Assembly: GCF_014640615.1 (NCBI RefSeq)
Contig: NZ_BMHH01000005.1
Location: 62,001-126,000 of the forward strand
Length of the DNA: 64,000 nucleotides
Source: Paramesorhizobium endophyticum
GTDB taxonomy: Bacteria > Pseudomonadota > Alphaproteobacteria > Rhizobiales > Rhizobiaceae
Direction: 5' to 3'
Shown: piece by piece, positions 27,961 through 39,765 of the stretch
Numbering within the stretch: position 1 is the first letter of the stretch
How the letters are laid out: every line of letters begins with the position of its first letter
Program-made: the position numbers and the translations under genes
Notes under the pieces: model-generated
The model's input: only the letters and a program-made list of their open reading frames with translations
The model's database searches: none
Told to the model about the DNA's origin: nothing

Positions 27961-28815
27961 TCATTCGAAAAGCTTGTCGGGCCGACGCCGCAGCATGGCC
28001 GCGCCCAAAATGCTTCCCAGGCGGTTGTCATAACCGACTTCCTGCAGCAGCACGGCGCAGCCGGACGCCTTCTTTTTCGTCAGTTCCGAAGCGGGAATTT
28101 CCACGCGCAGCGGTTTGCCGTCCCACATGCCGATCGTCTCGATATCGCGGACCGCGTTGCGGTACGTGACCGAGCGTCCGCCATTCTCACCGGCCTTGAT
28201 CGGCACGGTTATCTTGTCGTCAAAATAGGCGACGAGGAGATGGACCGGCGTGTCCGGCTTTTTGCCCGCGCCGGCCTCGATGACGAGGCGCTGGCCGTCC
28301 TGCCTCGCGATCCTCACAGGCACGCTCAGGCCGCCAGGACCGCCGGCCAGCCTCGCAATGCCTGATTTTATGCTCTTCGCGTCATTGCCGTTGAGCTCGG
28401 TCCGGCCATTGAGAATCACCTGCGGGGTATAGATCATCCGGGCCTTCATCGCGTTGCGATAGGCATTCTGTCGCGCCGTGTTCTCCGGCGTGGCGAGCGT
28501 ATCGCGCCAGCCAAGATAATCCCAGTAATCGACATGGAAAGCGAGCGCCACGAGATCCGTGCGCTTGGCGAGCTCGTTCAATGTGGCATCGGCCGGAGGG
28601 CAGGAAACGCAGCCCTGGCTGGTGAAAAGCTCCACCACGCCGCGCGTGGCAAGCGAAGCCGGAATCACATCCGCATCATCGGCATCACGGGCATAGGCCG
28701 GGGAGAATTGCGCCGCGACGGAAAGAAGGCCTGCGAACAGCAAAAGATTCCAATCGCGCGCGGATGGAACTGAAAAATATCGGCTCCATGGATATCGGTC
28801 GACGATCGGTTCCAA
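27961..28815 (-). CDS. DUF1223 thioredoxin-like secreted protein
   Basis: A 284-residue protein. A hydrophobic N-terminal segment (about 22-42) acts as a signal or anchor. The DUF1223 motif ELFTSQGCVSCPPADA contains a CVSC pair like a thioredoxin active site, followed by HVDYWDYLGW. Function is unknown; a redox role in the periplasm is inferred. The start is a TTG at 28815 with GGAGAG just upstream. It lies downstream of acnA on the same strand, after a terminator, so it is probably separately transcribed. Confidence 0.85.
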   Translation of the reverse strand: MEPIVDRYPWSRYFSVPSARDWNLLLFAGLLSVAAQFSPAYARDADDADVIPASLATRGVVELFTSQGCVSCPPADATLNELAKRTDLVALAFHVDYWDYLGWRDTLATPENTARQNAYRNAMKARMIYTPQVILNGRTELNGNDAKSIKSGIARLAGGPGGLSVPVRIARQDGQRLVIEAGAGKKPDTPVHLLVAYFDDKITVPIKAGENGGRSVTYRNAVRDIETIGMWDGKPLRVEIPASELTKKKASGCAVLLQEVGYDNRLGSILGAAMLRRRPDKLFE

Positions 28816-28950
28816 GGCTCTCTCCGGCTCTCACCATCTTACGTAAATTGTCGGGGACATCTACTTTTACGCGACCTGCCGATCAATGGGAAGTCACGTT
28901 GGGGTTATCCGGAAATAGAGCATTTATATTCGACGGAATCGCCAGACATA

Positions 28951-28989
28951 CCCCTCATCCGGCCGCGCGAAGCGCGGTCGGATGAGGGG
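28951..28989. repeat. Perfect-stem hairpin in the acnA-DUF1223 gap
   Basis: CCCCTCATCCG (28951-28961) and CGGATGAGGGG (28979-28989) pair around an inner CGCGAAGCG hairpin. There is no T run, so it is more likely a repeat element than a terminator. Confidence 0.7.
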
Positions 28990-29017
28990 TGCCTGCTTGG
29001 CGCCTACATTTACAATA

Positions 29018-29043
29018 AAGCCGCCGGATCGCTCCGGCGGCTT
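29018..29043 (-). terminator. Rho-independent terminator of acnA
   Basis: On the minus strand, stem AAGCCGCCGG/CCGGCGGCTT with a short loop, followed by TTAT, 24 bases after the acnA stop. Confidence 0.82.
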
Positions 29044-29066
29044 CGCTTTGATTTGTAATGGCTCGA

Positions 29067-31760
<2,694 letters not shown>

Positions 31761-32055
31761 TCGTCCTTATGCTGCTGGGCCGAAACCCGAGACGAACGCC
31801 TAATGCTCACGTTTCAAGGACGCGGCTCAAGGTGCGGGTGCAGTCATTTCCGCTGTCCGTCCCGCTGCCCGCTTCCGAAAAAGCGAACATTTGAGATCGG
31901 CCAAAAATGGGTTCCCACACCGACCGCTGGCATGGTAGCCGCTATATAGAGCGTTTCCTAAAACTGTTCCAGATTGTTATTGCGCGAAATCAGCGATTGC
32001 GGCGAATTGTTGCGGCATCATTTTCGGCCAATTGTCTGGCTTATCCGGAGGGAAA

Positions 32056-32664
32056 ATGCGGCTTGAAGCCCTGAAATTGAGCGCCGAGCGCAGCGGCGAG
32101 ACCATCTTTGCCGATCTCGACTTTGTGATCGAAGCGGGCAGTGCGCTCGTCGTAACCGGGCCGAACGGGGCGGGAAAATCGACGCTTCTGCGAATCATCG
32201 CCGGGCTGCTGGCGCCTGCTTCTGGCGAGGTGCGGCTGGAGGGCGGCGAGGCGTTTGCCGATGTACAATCCGCCTGCCATTATCTGGGGCACAAGAACGC
32301 GATGAAGGATGCCTTGAGCGTGCGGGAAAATCTCGCCTTCTGGCAGGCGTTCAACGGCGAGGCGCGGATGGATATCGACGATGCACTGGAGACGGTGGGG
32401 CTTGATGGTACGGATCATCTGCCCTTCGGCTATCTCTCGACGGGGCAGAAACGGCGCATATCGATTGCCAAATTGCTGGTGAGTTATCGTCCTGTCTGGC
32501 TGCTGGACGAGCCGACTGCGGGGCTGGACAAGGTTTCGGAAGGACGCTTTGCGGGGCTGATGCGGGGACATCTCGACGCGGGAGGGATCATCGTTGCGGC
32601 GACGCATCTGCCGCTGGGGCTGGAGGGGGCAGGGGAGTTGAGGATGGGGGGAAGTCAGTGGTAG
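32056..32664 (+). CDS. ccmA: Heme exporter ATP-binding protein CcmA
   Basis: A 202-residue ATPase of cytochrome c maturation system I: Walker A GPNGAGKST, a CcmA-type LSTGQKRRISIAKL signature and Walker B VWLLDEPTAGLD. With CcmB and CcmC it releases holo-CcmE heme chaperone in the periplasm. The start at 32056 follows CGGAGGG at an ideal distance; an ATG at 32032 is less likely. CcmB normally follows within a few bases, but here a 160-base palindromic repeat lies between. Confidence 0.94.
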   Translation: MRLEALKLSAERSGETIFADLDFVIEAGSALVVTGPNGAGKSTLLRIIAGLLAPASGEVRLEGGEAFADVQSACHYLGHKNAMKDALSVRENLAFWQAFNGEARMDIDDALETVGLDGTDHLPFGYLSTGQKRRISIAKLLVSYRPVWLLDEPTAGLDKVSEGRFAGLMRGHLDAGGIIVAATHLPLGLEGAGELRMGGSQW

Positions 32665-32672
32665 CTGGAATC

Positions 32673-32832
32673 ACCCCCCTCTGCCCTGCCGGGCATCTCC
32701 CCCACAAGGGGGGAGATTGGCCAATATTACATGCCGAATCCATCCTGCAAAATCTGCGATTGATACCGACCGTCGATGAATGGCTAATCTCCCCCCTTGG
32801 GGGGGAGATGCCCGGCAGGGCAGAGGGGGGTG
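32673..32832. repeat. Long GC-rich inverted repeat between ccmA and ccmB
   Basis: The left arm (ACCCCCCTCTGCCCTGCCGG onward) and the right arm (ending CCGGCAGGGCAGAGGGGGGT) pair over about 40 bases, and each has an internal CTCCCCC-type hairpin. It matches the element at 14791-14953. Confidence 0.9.
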
Positions 32833-32881
32833 TTCCAGCGCACTGCATCGACCATTGCCTCCGCAGGCGGAGAGACCTCCA

Positions 32882-33547
32882 ATGACCGCCCTCTTCCTCC
32901 GCGATTTCCGACTGGCTTTGCGCGCGGGCGGCGGGGCGCTGGTGGGCATTCTGTTCTTCCTCGCCGTCATTACCGTGATGCCGTTCGGCGTCGGGCCGGA
33001 CCTTAATCTACTTTCCCGCATCGGACCGGCGATGCTTTGGGTCGGCGCGCTGCTTGCCGCGCTGCTCGGGCTCGACCGGCTTTTCCAAGCGGACCGAGAC
33101 GATGGCTCGCTCGATCTACTCGTCATGAACGGCGACCGGTATATGCTCGGCATCACGGTCCTCATCAAATGCCTCGCACACTGGACCGCGACCGTCCTGC
33201 CGCTCGTCATCGCCGCTCCGCTGCTCGGTCTCTTCATGAACATGGCGCCCGAGGCCATCGGTGCGACGGCTCTGACCCTGCTTGCGGGCACCCCGGCCAT
33301 CACGCTTATCGGCGCGGTGGGGGCGGCGCTGGCGGTGTCGCTGCCGCGCGGCGGACTGCTTGTCTCGGTGATCGTGCTGCCGCTGACGGTTCCGGTGTTG
33401 ATCTTCGGCGTTTCCGCCGCCTATGGCGCGACGACCGAGGGCGTGCCGTTTCTCGCGCCATTCCTTATCCTCTCAGCCATCACGCTGTTCTTCGCGGTGA
33501 TCGGTCCGGTGGCTGCGGCTGCGGCGTTGAAACTCTCGACGGACTGA
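32882..33547 (+). CDS. ccmB: Heme exporter membrane protein CcmB
   Basis: A 221-residue inner-membrane protein with about six hydrophobic helices. The start MTALFLRDFRLALRAGGG and the LDRLFQADRDDGSLDLL loop are typical of CcmB. It pairs with CcmA as the ABC-type part of heme handling. The start at 32882 has GGAGAG upstream; the open frame before it translates the repeat and is not coding. A 67-base gap separates it from ccmC. Confidence 0.95.
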   Translation: MTALFLRDFRLALRAGGGALVGILFFLAVITVMPFGVGPDLNLLSRIGPAMLWVGALLAALLGLDRLFQADRDDGSLDLLVMNGDRYMLGITVLIKCLAHWTATVLPLVIAAPLLGLFMNMAPEAIGATALTLLAGTPAITLIGAVGAALAVSLPRGGLLVSVIVLPLTVPVLIFGVSAAYGATTEGVPFLAPFLILSAITLFFAVIGPVAAAAALKLSTD

Positions 33548-33614
33548 CGAGATTTGGAATGGTTTTAATACAAGTCAATTGCCGGATTTGCCCGGCAAGG
33601 TTATGTAATTATCC

Positions 33615-34388
33615 ATGTCAGACACTGCTAGCCAGCCCTTGAGACTGCTCGACCTTGCCAACCCCACGCGCTTCCTGGCGCTGGCGGGGACGCTTCTGCC
33701 TTGGCTGGCGGGGCTTTCCGCGCTGGTGCTGGCGATCGGGCTCTATATGTCGGTCAACGCGCCAGACGATTACCAGCAGGGCATGACCGTCAAGATCATG
33801 TTCATCCATGTGCCGTTCGCCTGGCTTTCGATGATGTGCTACACGCTGATGGCGGCCTCGGGCCTCGGCACGCTGGTGTGGCGGCATCCGCTCGCCGATG
33901 TCTCGGCCAAGGCGGCGGCGCCCATCGGCGCGGCTTTCACCGCGCTGGCGCTCATGACAGGCGCGCTATGGGGCAAGCCGATGTGGGGAACATGGTGGGT
34001 GTGGGACGCGCGGCTCACCTCGGTCTTCGTGCTGTTTCTCATGTATCTCGGCATCATCGCGCTGTCGCGGGCACTGGACGATCCGGCGAAATCGGCAAGG
34101 GCGGCGGCGGTGCTGACCCTTGTGGGCTTCATCAACATCCCCATCATCAAATTCTCGGTCGATTGGTGGAACACGCTGCACCAGCCAGCCTCGGTGTTCC
34201 GCACGGGCGGCTCGACCATCGACCCGACGCTGCTCTGGCCGCTGCTGGTGATGGCGGCGGGCTTCACGCTCCTGTTCTTCACGCTGCACATGATGGCGAT
34301 GCGCAATGAAATCTGGCGCAGGCGCGTCATCGCTATGCGGCGCATCGCGGCGCGCAAGGCCGACCAGAACGAGGCGGTAGCCGCATGA
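33615..34388 (+). CDS. ccmC: Heme transporter CcmC
   Basis: A 257-residue inner-membrane protein with six helices. The tryptophan-rich heme-handling motif GTWWVWDARLTS is present, together with conserved histidines in IHVPFAW and WWNTLHQP. CcmC loads heme onto CcmE. Its stop overlaps the ccmD start by four bases (ATGA). It should be cotranscribed with ccmB, though a new promoter in the 67-base gap cannot be excluded. Confidence 0.96.
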   Translation: MSDTASQPLRLLDLANPTRFLALAGTLLPWLAGLSALVLAIGLYMSVNAPDDYQQGMTVKIMFIHVPFAWLSMMCYTLMAASGLGTLVWRHPLADVSAKAAAPIGAAFTALALMTGALWGKPMWGTWWVWDARLTSVFVLFLMYLGIIALSRALDDPAKSARAAAVLTLVGFINIPIIKFSVDWWNTLHQPASVFRTGGSTIDPTLLWPLLVMAAGFTLLFFTLHMMAMRNEIWRRRVIAMRRIAARKADQNEAVAA

Positions 34389-34549
34389 GCCACCTCACCT
34401 TCGTCCTCCTCTCCTATGGCATTTCGCTGGCGGTGCTTCTGGGCCTCGTCGCGTGGCTGCTTATCGACCAGCGCTCGCAGCGCACGGAATTGAAACGGCT
34501 GGAAGCGCAGGGCATCCGCCGGCGCTCGCAGAAGGCGGTTGAGCCATGA
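34385..34549 (+). CDS. ccmD: Heme exporter protein CcmD
   Basis: A 54-residue protein with one hydrophobic helix (about 5-27) and a basic C-terminal tail (RSQRTELKRLEAQGIRRRSQ), the standard CcmD layout. CcmD is needed to release holo-CcmE from CcmC. It overlaps ccmC at its start and ccmG at its end (ATGA both times), which with the topology makes the call firm despite its size. Confidence 0.9.
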   Translation: MSHLTFVLLSYGISLAVLLGLVAWLLIDQRSQRTELKRLEAQGIRRRSQKAVEP

Positions 34550-35148
34550 GCGACAGTGCTGCATCCCCTGCCCCGCGCCGCCGTGTCCTGCTGGCGCTGC
34601 TGCCGCTCGCCATCTTTCTGGCGCTGGCGGCGGTTTTCACAGCGCAGCTTCTTTCAGGAAAAGACGAAAGCGTCATCCCTTCCGTGCTGATCGGCAAGCC
34701 CGCCCCGGCAATGACCCTGCCACCGCTGGAAGGCCTCGCAATGGATGGCAAGCCGACGCCGGGCCTCGACCCCGCGAGTTTTTCGGGGCAGGTAACGCTG
34801 GTGAATGTCTGGGCGTCCTGGTGTGTGCCCTGCCGCGTCGAGCACCCGCTGCTGATGGAACTGGCGAAGGATGACCGCATCCGCCTCGTTGGCCTCAATT
34901 ACAAAGACAAGCCGGAAAACGCCCGCAGCTTCCTGACCCAGCTTGGCAATCCATTTTCAGCTGTCGGGGCCGACACAACAGGCCGCGCCGCCATTGAATG
35001 GGGCGTCTATGGCGTGCCGGAAACTTTCCTCGTCGGGAGGGATGGGAAGATCATTTACAAGCATGTCGGGCCGTTCGATCCGGCGTCGATACGGGACGAG
35101 TTGATGCCTATTATAGAAAAGGCCATTGCGCCACGCGGCCAAGTTTGA
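34546..35148 (+). CDS. ccmG: Thiol:disulfide interchange protein CcmG/DsbE
   Basis: A 200-residue periplasmic thioredoxin-like protein anchored by an N-terminal helix (about 13-36). The active site WASWCVPCRVEHP, the GVYGVPETFLV cis-proline loop and the GPFDP end match DsbE/CcmG, which keeps apocytochrome c cysteines reduced for heme ligation. It is the last ccm gene in this cluster; ccmE, ccmF and ccmH are not in the window. Confidence 0.95.
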   Translation: MSDSAASPAPRRRVLLALLPLAIFLALAAVFTAQLLSGKDESVIPSVLIGKPAPAMTLPPLEGLAMDGKPTPGLDPASFSGQVTLVNVWASWCVPCRVEHPLLMELAKDDRIRLVGLNYKDKPENARSFLTQLGNPFSAVGADTTGRAAIEWGVYGVPETFLVGRDGKIIYKHVGPFDPASIRDELMPIIEKAIAPRGQV

Positions 35149-35187
35149 TTGCTGAACTTGCCCTTCGAATTAGAATGGGAGGCCTGC

Positions 35188-35829
35188 TTGATCAGAGCCG
35201 TGTTCTTCGATGTAGGCGAAACGCTTGTAAATGAAACACGACAATGGGACGAATGGGCTGATTGGCTAGACGTTCCTAAATTCTGTTTCGCGGCGGCACT
35301 TGGAGCCGTGATCCAAAGAGGCGGCCACCACCGCGAGGTCTTTACTTATTTTGACAAAGCTTTCGACTATGAGAAAGCAAAAGCCGAGCGGAAACGCCGT
35401 GGCTTGGATTACTCAATTCGCCCAGATGATCTTTATGAGGATGCCGTTCCAACCTTGAAGCGGCTCGCAGCAGATGGTTACATAGTAGGGATCGCGGGAA
35501 ACCAGCCAGAGGAAACCGAGCGCGCATTGGCAAAATGCGGCGTACGCGCTCAGATTATTGCTTCCTCGATGAGCTGGGGCGTCGAGAAGCCATCAGTGGC
35601 ATTTTTTGAGCGTATGATCTCCGAAGCCAACGTACATCCGTCAGAGATAGTCTATGTGGGCGACCGCCTGGATAATGATGTGATCCCCGCGTCTAAAGCG
35701 GGGCTTCACACTATATTCATCAGGCGAGGGCCTTGGGCCCCCATCCAATCCCAACTTATGGATATCTCTCGGGCAGATGCAATTATTGATAGCCTCACAG
35801 AACTTCACGAGCGATTAGCCACTCTTTAG
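35188..35829 (+). CDS. HAD-superfamily hydrolase
   Basis: A protein of about 213 residues. HAD motif I is FFDVGETLV, in which the usual second aspartate is replaced (D-V-G-E). Motif II appears around IAGNQPEE, and motif IV is VYVGDRLDNDV. The substitution in motif I occurs in some HAD hydrolase subgroups. Codon use and composition are noticeably less GC-rich than in the neighbours, suggesting transfer. The start is probably TTG at 35188, five bases after GGGAGG; a TTG at 35149 right after ccmG is less likely. Confidence 0.83.
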   Translation: MIRAVFFDVGETLVNETRQWDEWADWLDVPKFCFAAALGAVIQRGGHHREVFTYFDKAFDYEKAKAERKRRGLDYSIRPDDLYEDAVPTLKRLAADGYIVGIAGNQPEETERALAKCGVRAQIIASSMSWGVEKPSVAFFERMISEANVHPSEIVYVGDRLDNDVIPASKAGLHTIFIRRGPWAPIQSQLMDISRADAIIDSLTELHERLATL

Positions 35830-35850
35830 CAAAGTGAGGCTGCGCCGAGC

Positions 35851-37692
35851 TCAAGGCACCTGCCGCACAGCGCCCTTCGCGGCGCTTGTCGCCATCGCCG
35901 CATAGGCGCGCAACGCCGTCGTTACCTTGCGTTTGCGCTCTTCGGCGGGCTTCCAGGCCTTGTCGCCCTTGGCTTCCATCGCCTCACGGCGGCGGGCGAG
36001 TTCGGTGTCGTCCACGGCCAGGTGTATCTTGCGGTTGGGGATGTCGATCTCGATGATATCGCCTTCCTCGACGAGGCCGATCGTGCCGCCTTCCGCCGCT
36101 TCCGGCGAGACGTGGCCGATGGAGAGGCCGGAGGAGCCGCCGGAGAAACGGCCGTCGGTGATGAGGGCACAGGCCTTGCCGAGGCCCTTCGACTTCAGAT
36201 AGCTCGTCGGATAGAGCATCTCCTGCATGCCGGGGCCGCCGCGCGGGCCTTCATAGCGGATGAGCACGATATCACCAGGCACGATCTTGCCGTTGAGGAT
36301 GCCAAGCACCGCCGAATCCTGGCTTTCGAAAATGCGGGCGGGGCCGGAGAATTTCAGGATCGATTCGTCGACGCCCGCCGTCTTCACGATGCAGCCATCC
36401 TCGGCCAGATTGCCGTAGAGCACGGCAAGTCCGCCATCCCTGGAATAGGCATGATCGAGGTCGCGGATGACGCCCTTTTCGCGGTCGACATCGACGCTGT
36501 CGAAACGGCGGTCCTGGCTGAAAGCCACCTGCGTCGGCACGCCGCCGGGGGCGGCGCGGTAGAAATCATGCACCATCGGGTTCTGCGTGCGCTTCACATC
36601 CCAGCGGTCGAGCGCGTCGCCCAGCGTCTTCGCATGGACGGAGCCGACGGAGGTGTCCAGCAGCCCGGCGCGGTCGAGCTCACCCAGAATGCCCATGATG
36701 CCGCCGGCGTGGTGGACATCCTCCATGTGGACATTGGCGATGGCGGGAGCGACCTTGCAGAGCACGGGAACGCGGCGCGACAGGCGGTCGATATCCGACA
36801 TGGTAAAATCGACCTCGCCCTCATGGGCGGCGGCGAGGAGATGTAGCACGGTGTTCGTGGAACCGCCCATGGCGATGTCGAGCGTCATGGCGTTTTCGAA
36901 GGCAGCGAAACTGGCGATAGAGCGTGGCAACACGCTTTCGTCATCCTGTTCGTAATAGCGGCGGGCGAGATCGACGATGAGATGCCCCGCCTCAACGAAG
37001 AGGCGCTTGCGATCGGCATGGGTGGCGAGTGTCGAGCCATTGCCGGGGAGAGAGAGGCCGAGCGCCTCGGTCAGACAGTTCATCGAATTGGCGGTGAACA
37101 TGCCGGAGCAGGAGCCGCAGGTGGGGCAGGCGGAGCGCTCGATGACCTTGACCTGTTCGTCGGTATAGCGATCGTCGGCAGCGGCGATCATCGCATCGAC
37201 GAGGTCGAGCTTCTTCACCTGGTCGTCCCAGACGACCTTGCCGGCCTCCATCGGGCCGCCGGAGACGAAGACCACGGGGATGTTCAGCCTGAGCGCCGCC
37301 ATCAGCATGCCCGGCGTGATCTTGTCGCAATTGGAAATGCAGACCATGGCGTCGGCACAATGCGCATTGACCATGTATTCGACCGAATCGGCGATGATCT
37401 CGCGCGACGGCAGCGAATAGAGCATGCCGTCATGGCCCATGGCGATGCCGTCATCGACCGCGATGGTGTTGAACTCCTTGGCGACGCCGCCGGCACTCTC
37501 GATCTCGCGGGCGACGAGCTGGCCCAGATCCTTCAGATGCACATGGCCCGGCACGAACTGCGTGAACGAGTTCACCACCGCGATGATCGGCTTACCGAAA
37601 TCGGAATCCTTCATGCCGGTGGCGCGCCAAAGGCCGCGCGCGCCGGCCATGTTGCGGCCATGGGTGGTGGTACGTGAACGATAAGCGGGCAT
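35851..37692 (-). CDS. ilvD: Dihydroxy-acid dehydratase
   Basis: A 613-residue cytoplasmic Fe-S enzyme that makes the 2-oxo acids for valine, isoleucine and coenzyme A synthesis. Cluster and metal motifs are visible: [32 protein letters not shown] and the C-terminal [20 protein letters not shown] with the catalytic serine. Length matches the family. It appears to be transcribed alone. Confidence 0.97.
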   Translation of the reverse strand: MPAYRSRTTTHGRNMAGARGLWRATGMKDSDFGKPIIAVVNSFTQFVPGHVHLKDLGQLVAREIESAGGVAKEFNTIAVDDGIAMGHDGMLYSLPSREIIADSVEYMVNAHCADAMVCISNCDKITPGMLMAALRLNIPVVFVSGGPMEAGKVVWDDQVKKLDLVDAMIAAADDRYTDEQVKVIERSACPTCGSCSGMFTANSMNCLTEALGLSLPGNGSTLATHADRKRLFVEAGHLIVDLARRYYEQDDESVLPRSIASFAAFENAMTLDIAMGGSTNTVLHLLAAAHEGEVDFTMSDIDRLSRRVPVLCKVAPAIANVHMEDVHHAGGIMGILGELDRAGLLDTSVGSVHAKTLGDALDRWDVKRTQNPMVHDFYRAAPGGVPTQVAFSQDRRFDSVDVDREKGVIRDLDHAYSRDGGLAVLYGNLAEDGCIVKTAGVDESILKFSGPARIFESQDSAVLGILNGKIVPGDIVLIRYEGPRGGPGMQEMLYPTSYLKSKGLGKACALITDGRFSGGSSGLSIGHVSPEAAEGGTIGLVEEGDIIEIDIPNRKIHLAVDDTELARRREAMEAKGDKAWKPAEERKRKVTTALRAYAAMATSAAKGAVRQVP

Positions 37693-37830
37693 CCTGTGCA
37701 GTCCTTGCCGGAAATTGTCTGATTTGTCCTCTCATAGAGGGCAGCACCGCGCAACGCGTAAAATCGCCCCCTCTCGGGCCTTTCCTAGCATATATGCAAT
37801 ATAAAGCAAAAAATCAGATGAACGACGAAA

Positions 37831-38262
37831 TTAAATTTCGCGTGATGGAGCGCCGGCCAAAGCCTTATCAATAAGCGCATTGGCGATCTTCATGCGGTCC
37901 GAAGCCCTGTCGCGCAGCGATGCAGCTACGCGGTCGGGGTGATTCAGCGCAGCAAAACGCCGTCGCACCCGGGTAAGCTCCGCGGTGGACATATCAGGCG
38001 AGAGCTGCAATTCGCGCGCGACCTCTTCGGGATCGGTACTGGGAAGGGGCGAATCGGGTTCGGGCTGGGAAGCTTCTTCGAGAAGAAAATCCGGTTGCCG
38101 GCTCCCCTCACAAGCCGGGGCAAGATGGAGGAGCGCATCGAGGAAATCGAACGAGAACGGGCGCGGATTTTCCGGCGCGGCGACAGGCTGGCGCTCCACC
38201 TCGGCCAGAATCGAGGCGAAGTCGATGCGATTATCCTGTCTAATGTGCCTGCGTGCTTCCAT
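37831..38262 (-). CDS. Small J-domain protein
   Basis: A 143-residue protein. The C-terminal half has a J-domain-like segment: LTRVRRRFAALNHPDRV with the HPD triad that stimulates Hsp70 ATPase. The N-terminal half is acidic and proline-rich with no known domain. It lacks the Gly/Phe and zinc regions of DnaJ, so it would be a type III co-chaperone with an unknown client. It is 54 bases downstream of bluB on the same strand and may be cotranscribed. Confidence 0.75.
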   Translation of the reverse strand: MEARRHIRQDNRIDFASILAEVERQPVAAPENPRPFSFDFLDALLHLAPACEGSRQPDFLLEEASQPEPDSPLPSTDPEEVARELQLSPDMSTAELTRVRRRFAALNHPDRVAASLRDRASDRMKIANALIDKALAGAPSREI

Positions 38263-38316
38263 TCCGCCCTGTCGGCTCCCTTACGGTGAGAAGCCGAACC
38301 TACAGGCGGATTTCTT

Positions 38317-39296
<980 letters not shown>

Positions 39297-39402
39297 GAAC
39301 ATTCTCCTTTTCCACTTAAGTATGATCTCTAGCGAAAATCGCGCTGCAGCAAAAGAGTTGTGCGGCGTGAGCGGCTGCGATATGATGAAGGAGTTCGATA
39401 AG

Positions 39403-39483
39403 ACCATCTGGGAGAGACCGGTAAAATCCGGCGCCGACGGAGCAACCGCCCCGGAAACTCTCAGGCAAAAGGACCAGAATGGT
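39403..39483 (+). promoter_or_regulatory. Glycine riboswitch, first aptamer
   Basis: Outer stem ACCATCTGG/CCAGAATGGT. The conserved glycine aptamer core is intact: GGGAGAGACC, GCGCCGACGGAGCAACCGCC, then ACTCTCAGGCAAAAGGACC. It lies upstream of the D-amino-acid dehydrogenase gene on the plus strand and is the first half of a tandem arrangement. Confidence 0.95.
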
Positions 39484-39490
39484 TGTGAAC

Positions 39491-39697
39491 ATCTGGAGAG
39501 TGGCGGATTAGTTTAGCCGCATGATCTTATCCGAAAAGTCTGCAACTTTTCGGGATCATGCTCTAAGCGAGGCGCCCACCGAAGGAGAAAAGCCCATCCG
39601 CCCGGCCATCCATGTGCCGGTTGGAGTGCGGATCGGAAAACAGGTGAGAAACACCTGGTCTCCCGCCGGGCCCAAGCTCTCAGGTTCCGTGACAGAT
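39491..39697 (+). promoter_or_regulatory. Glycine riboswitch, second aptamer, with a repeat element in P2 and an enlarged P3
   Basis: P1 is formed by ATCTGGAGAG (39491-39500) and CTCTCAGG...ACAGAT (39677-39697). Core pieces CACCGAAGGAGAAAAGCC and AAGCTCTCAGG match the aptamer consensus in order. P2 (GTGGCG with CGCCCAC) encloses the palindromic repeat 39519-39562. The P3 region (about 39595-39672) is longer than normal. Whether it still binds glycine is open. Confidence 0.78.
39519..39562. repeat. GCATGATC-type palindromic element inside the riboswitch
   Basis: Arms GCATGATC (39519-39526) and GATCATGC (39555-39562), with inner CCGAAAAGT/ACTTTTCGG. It is the same family as 6814-6856. It lies at the tip of the P2 helix of the second glycine aptamer. 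Confidence 0.92.
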
Positions 39698-39765
39698 GGG
39701 GTTTCGTCGCCGCCTGAAATGGGCGGCAAAGGCTGAAACCGGGTGTCATCCAAGGGAACCATGTC

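Noticed and set aside
27567-28033. Several short open frames around the 6S region
   Set aside because: No ribosome sites and no family features; RNA structure explains the region better.
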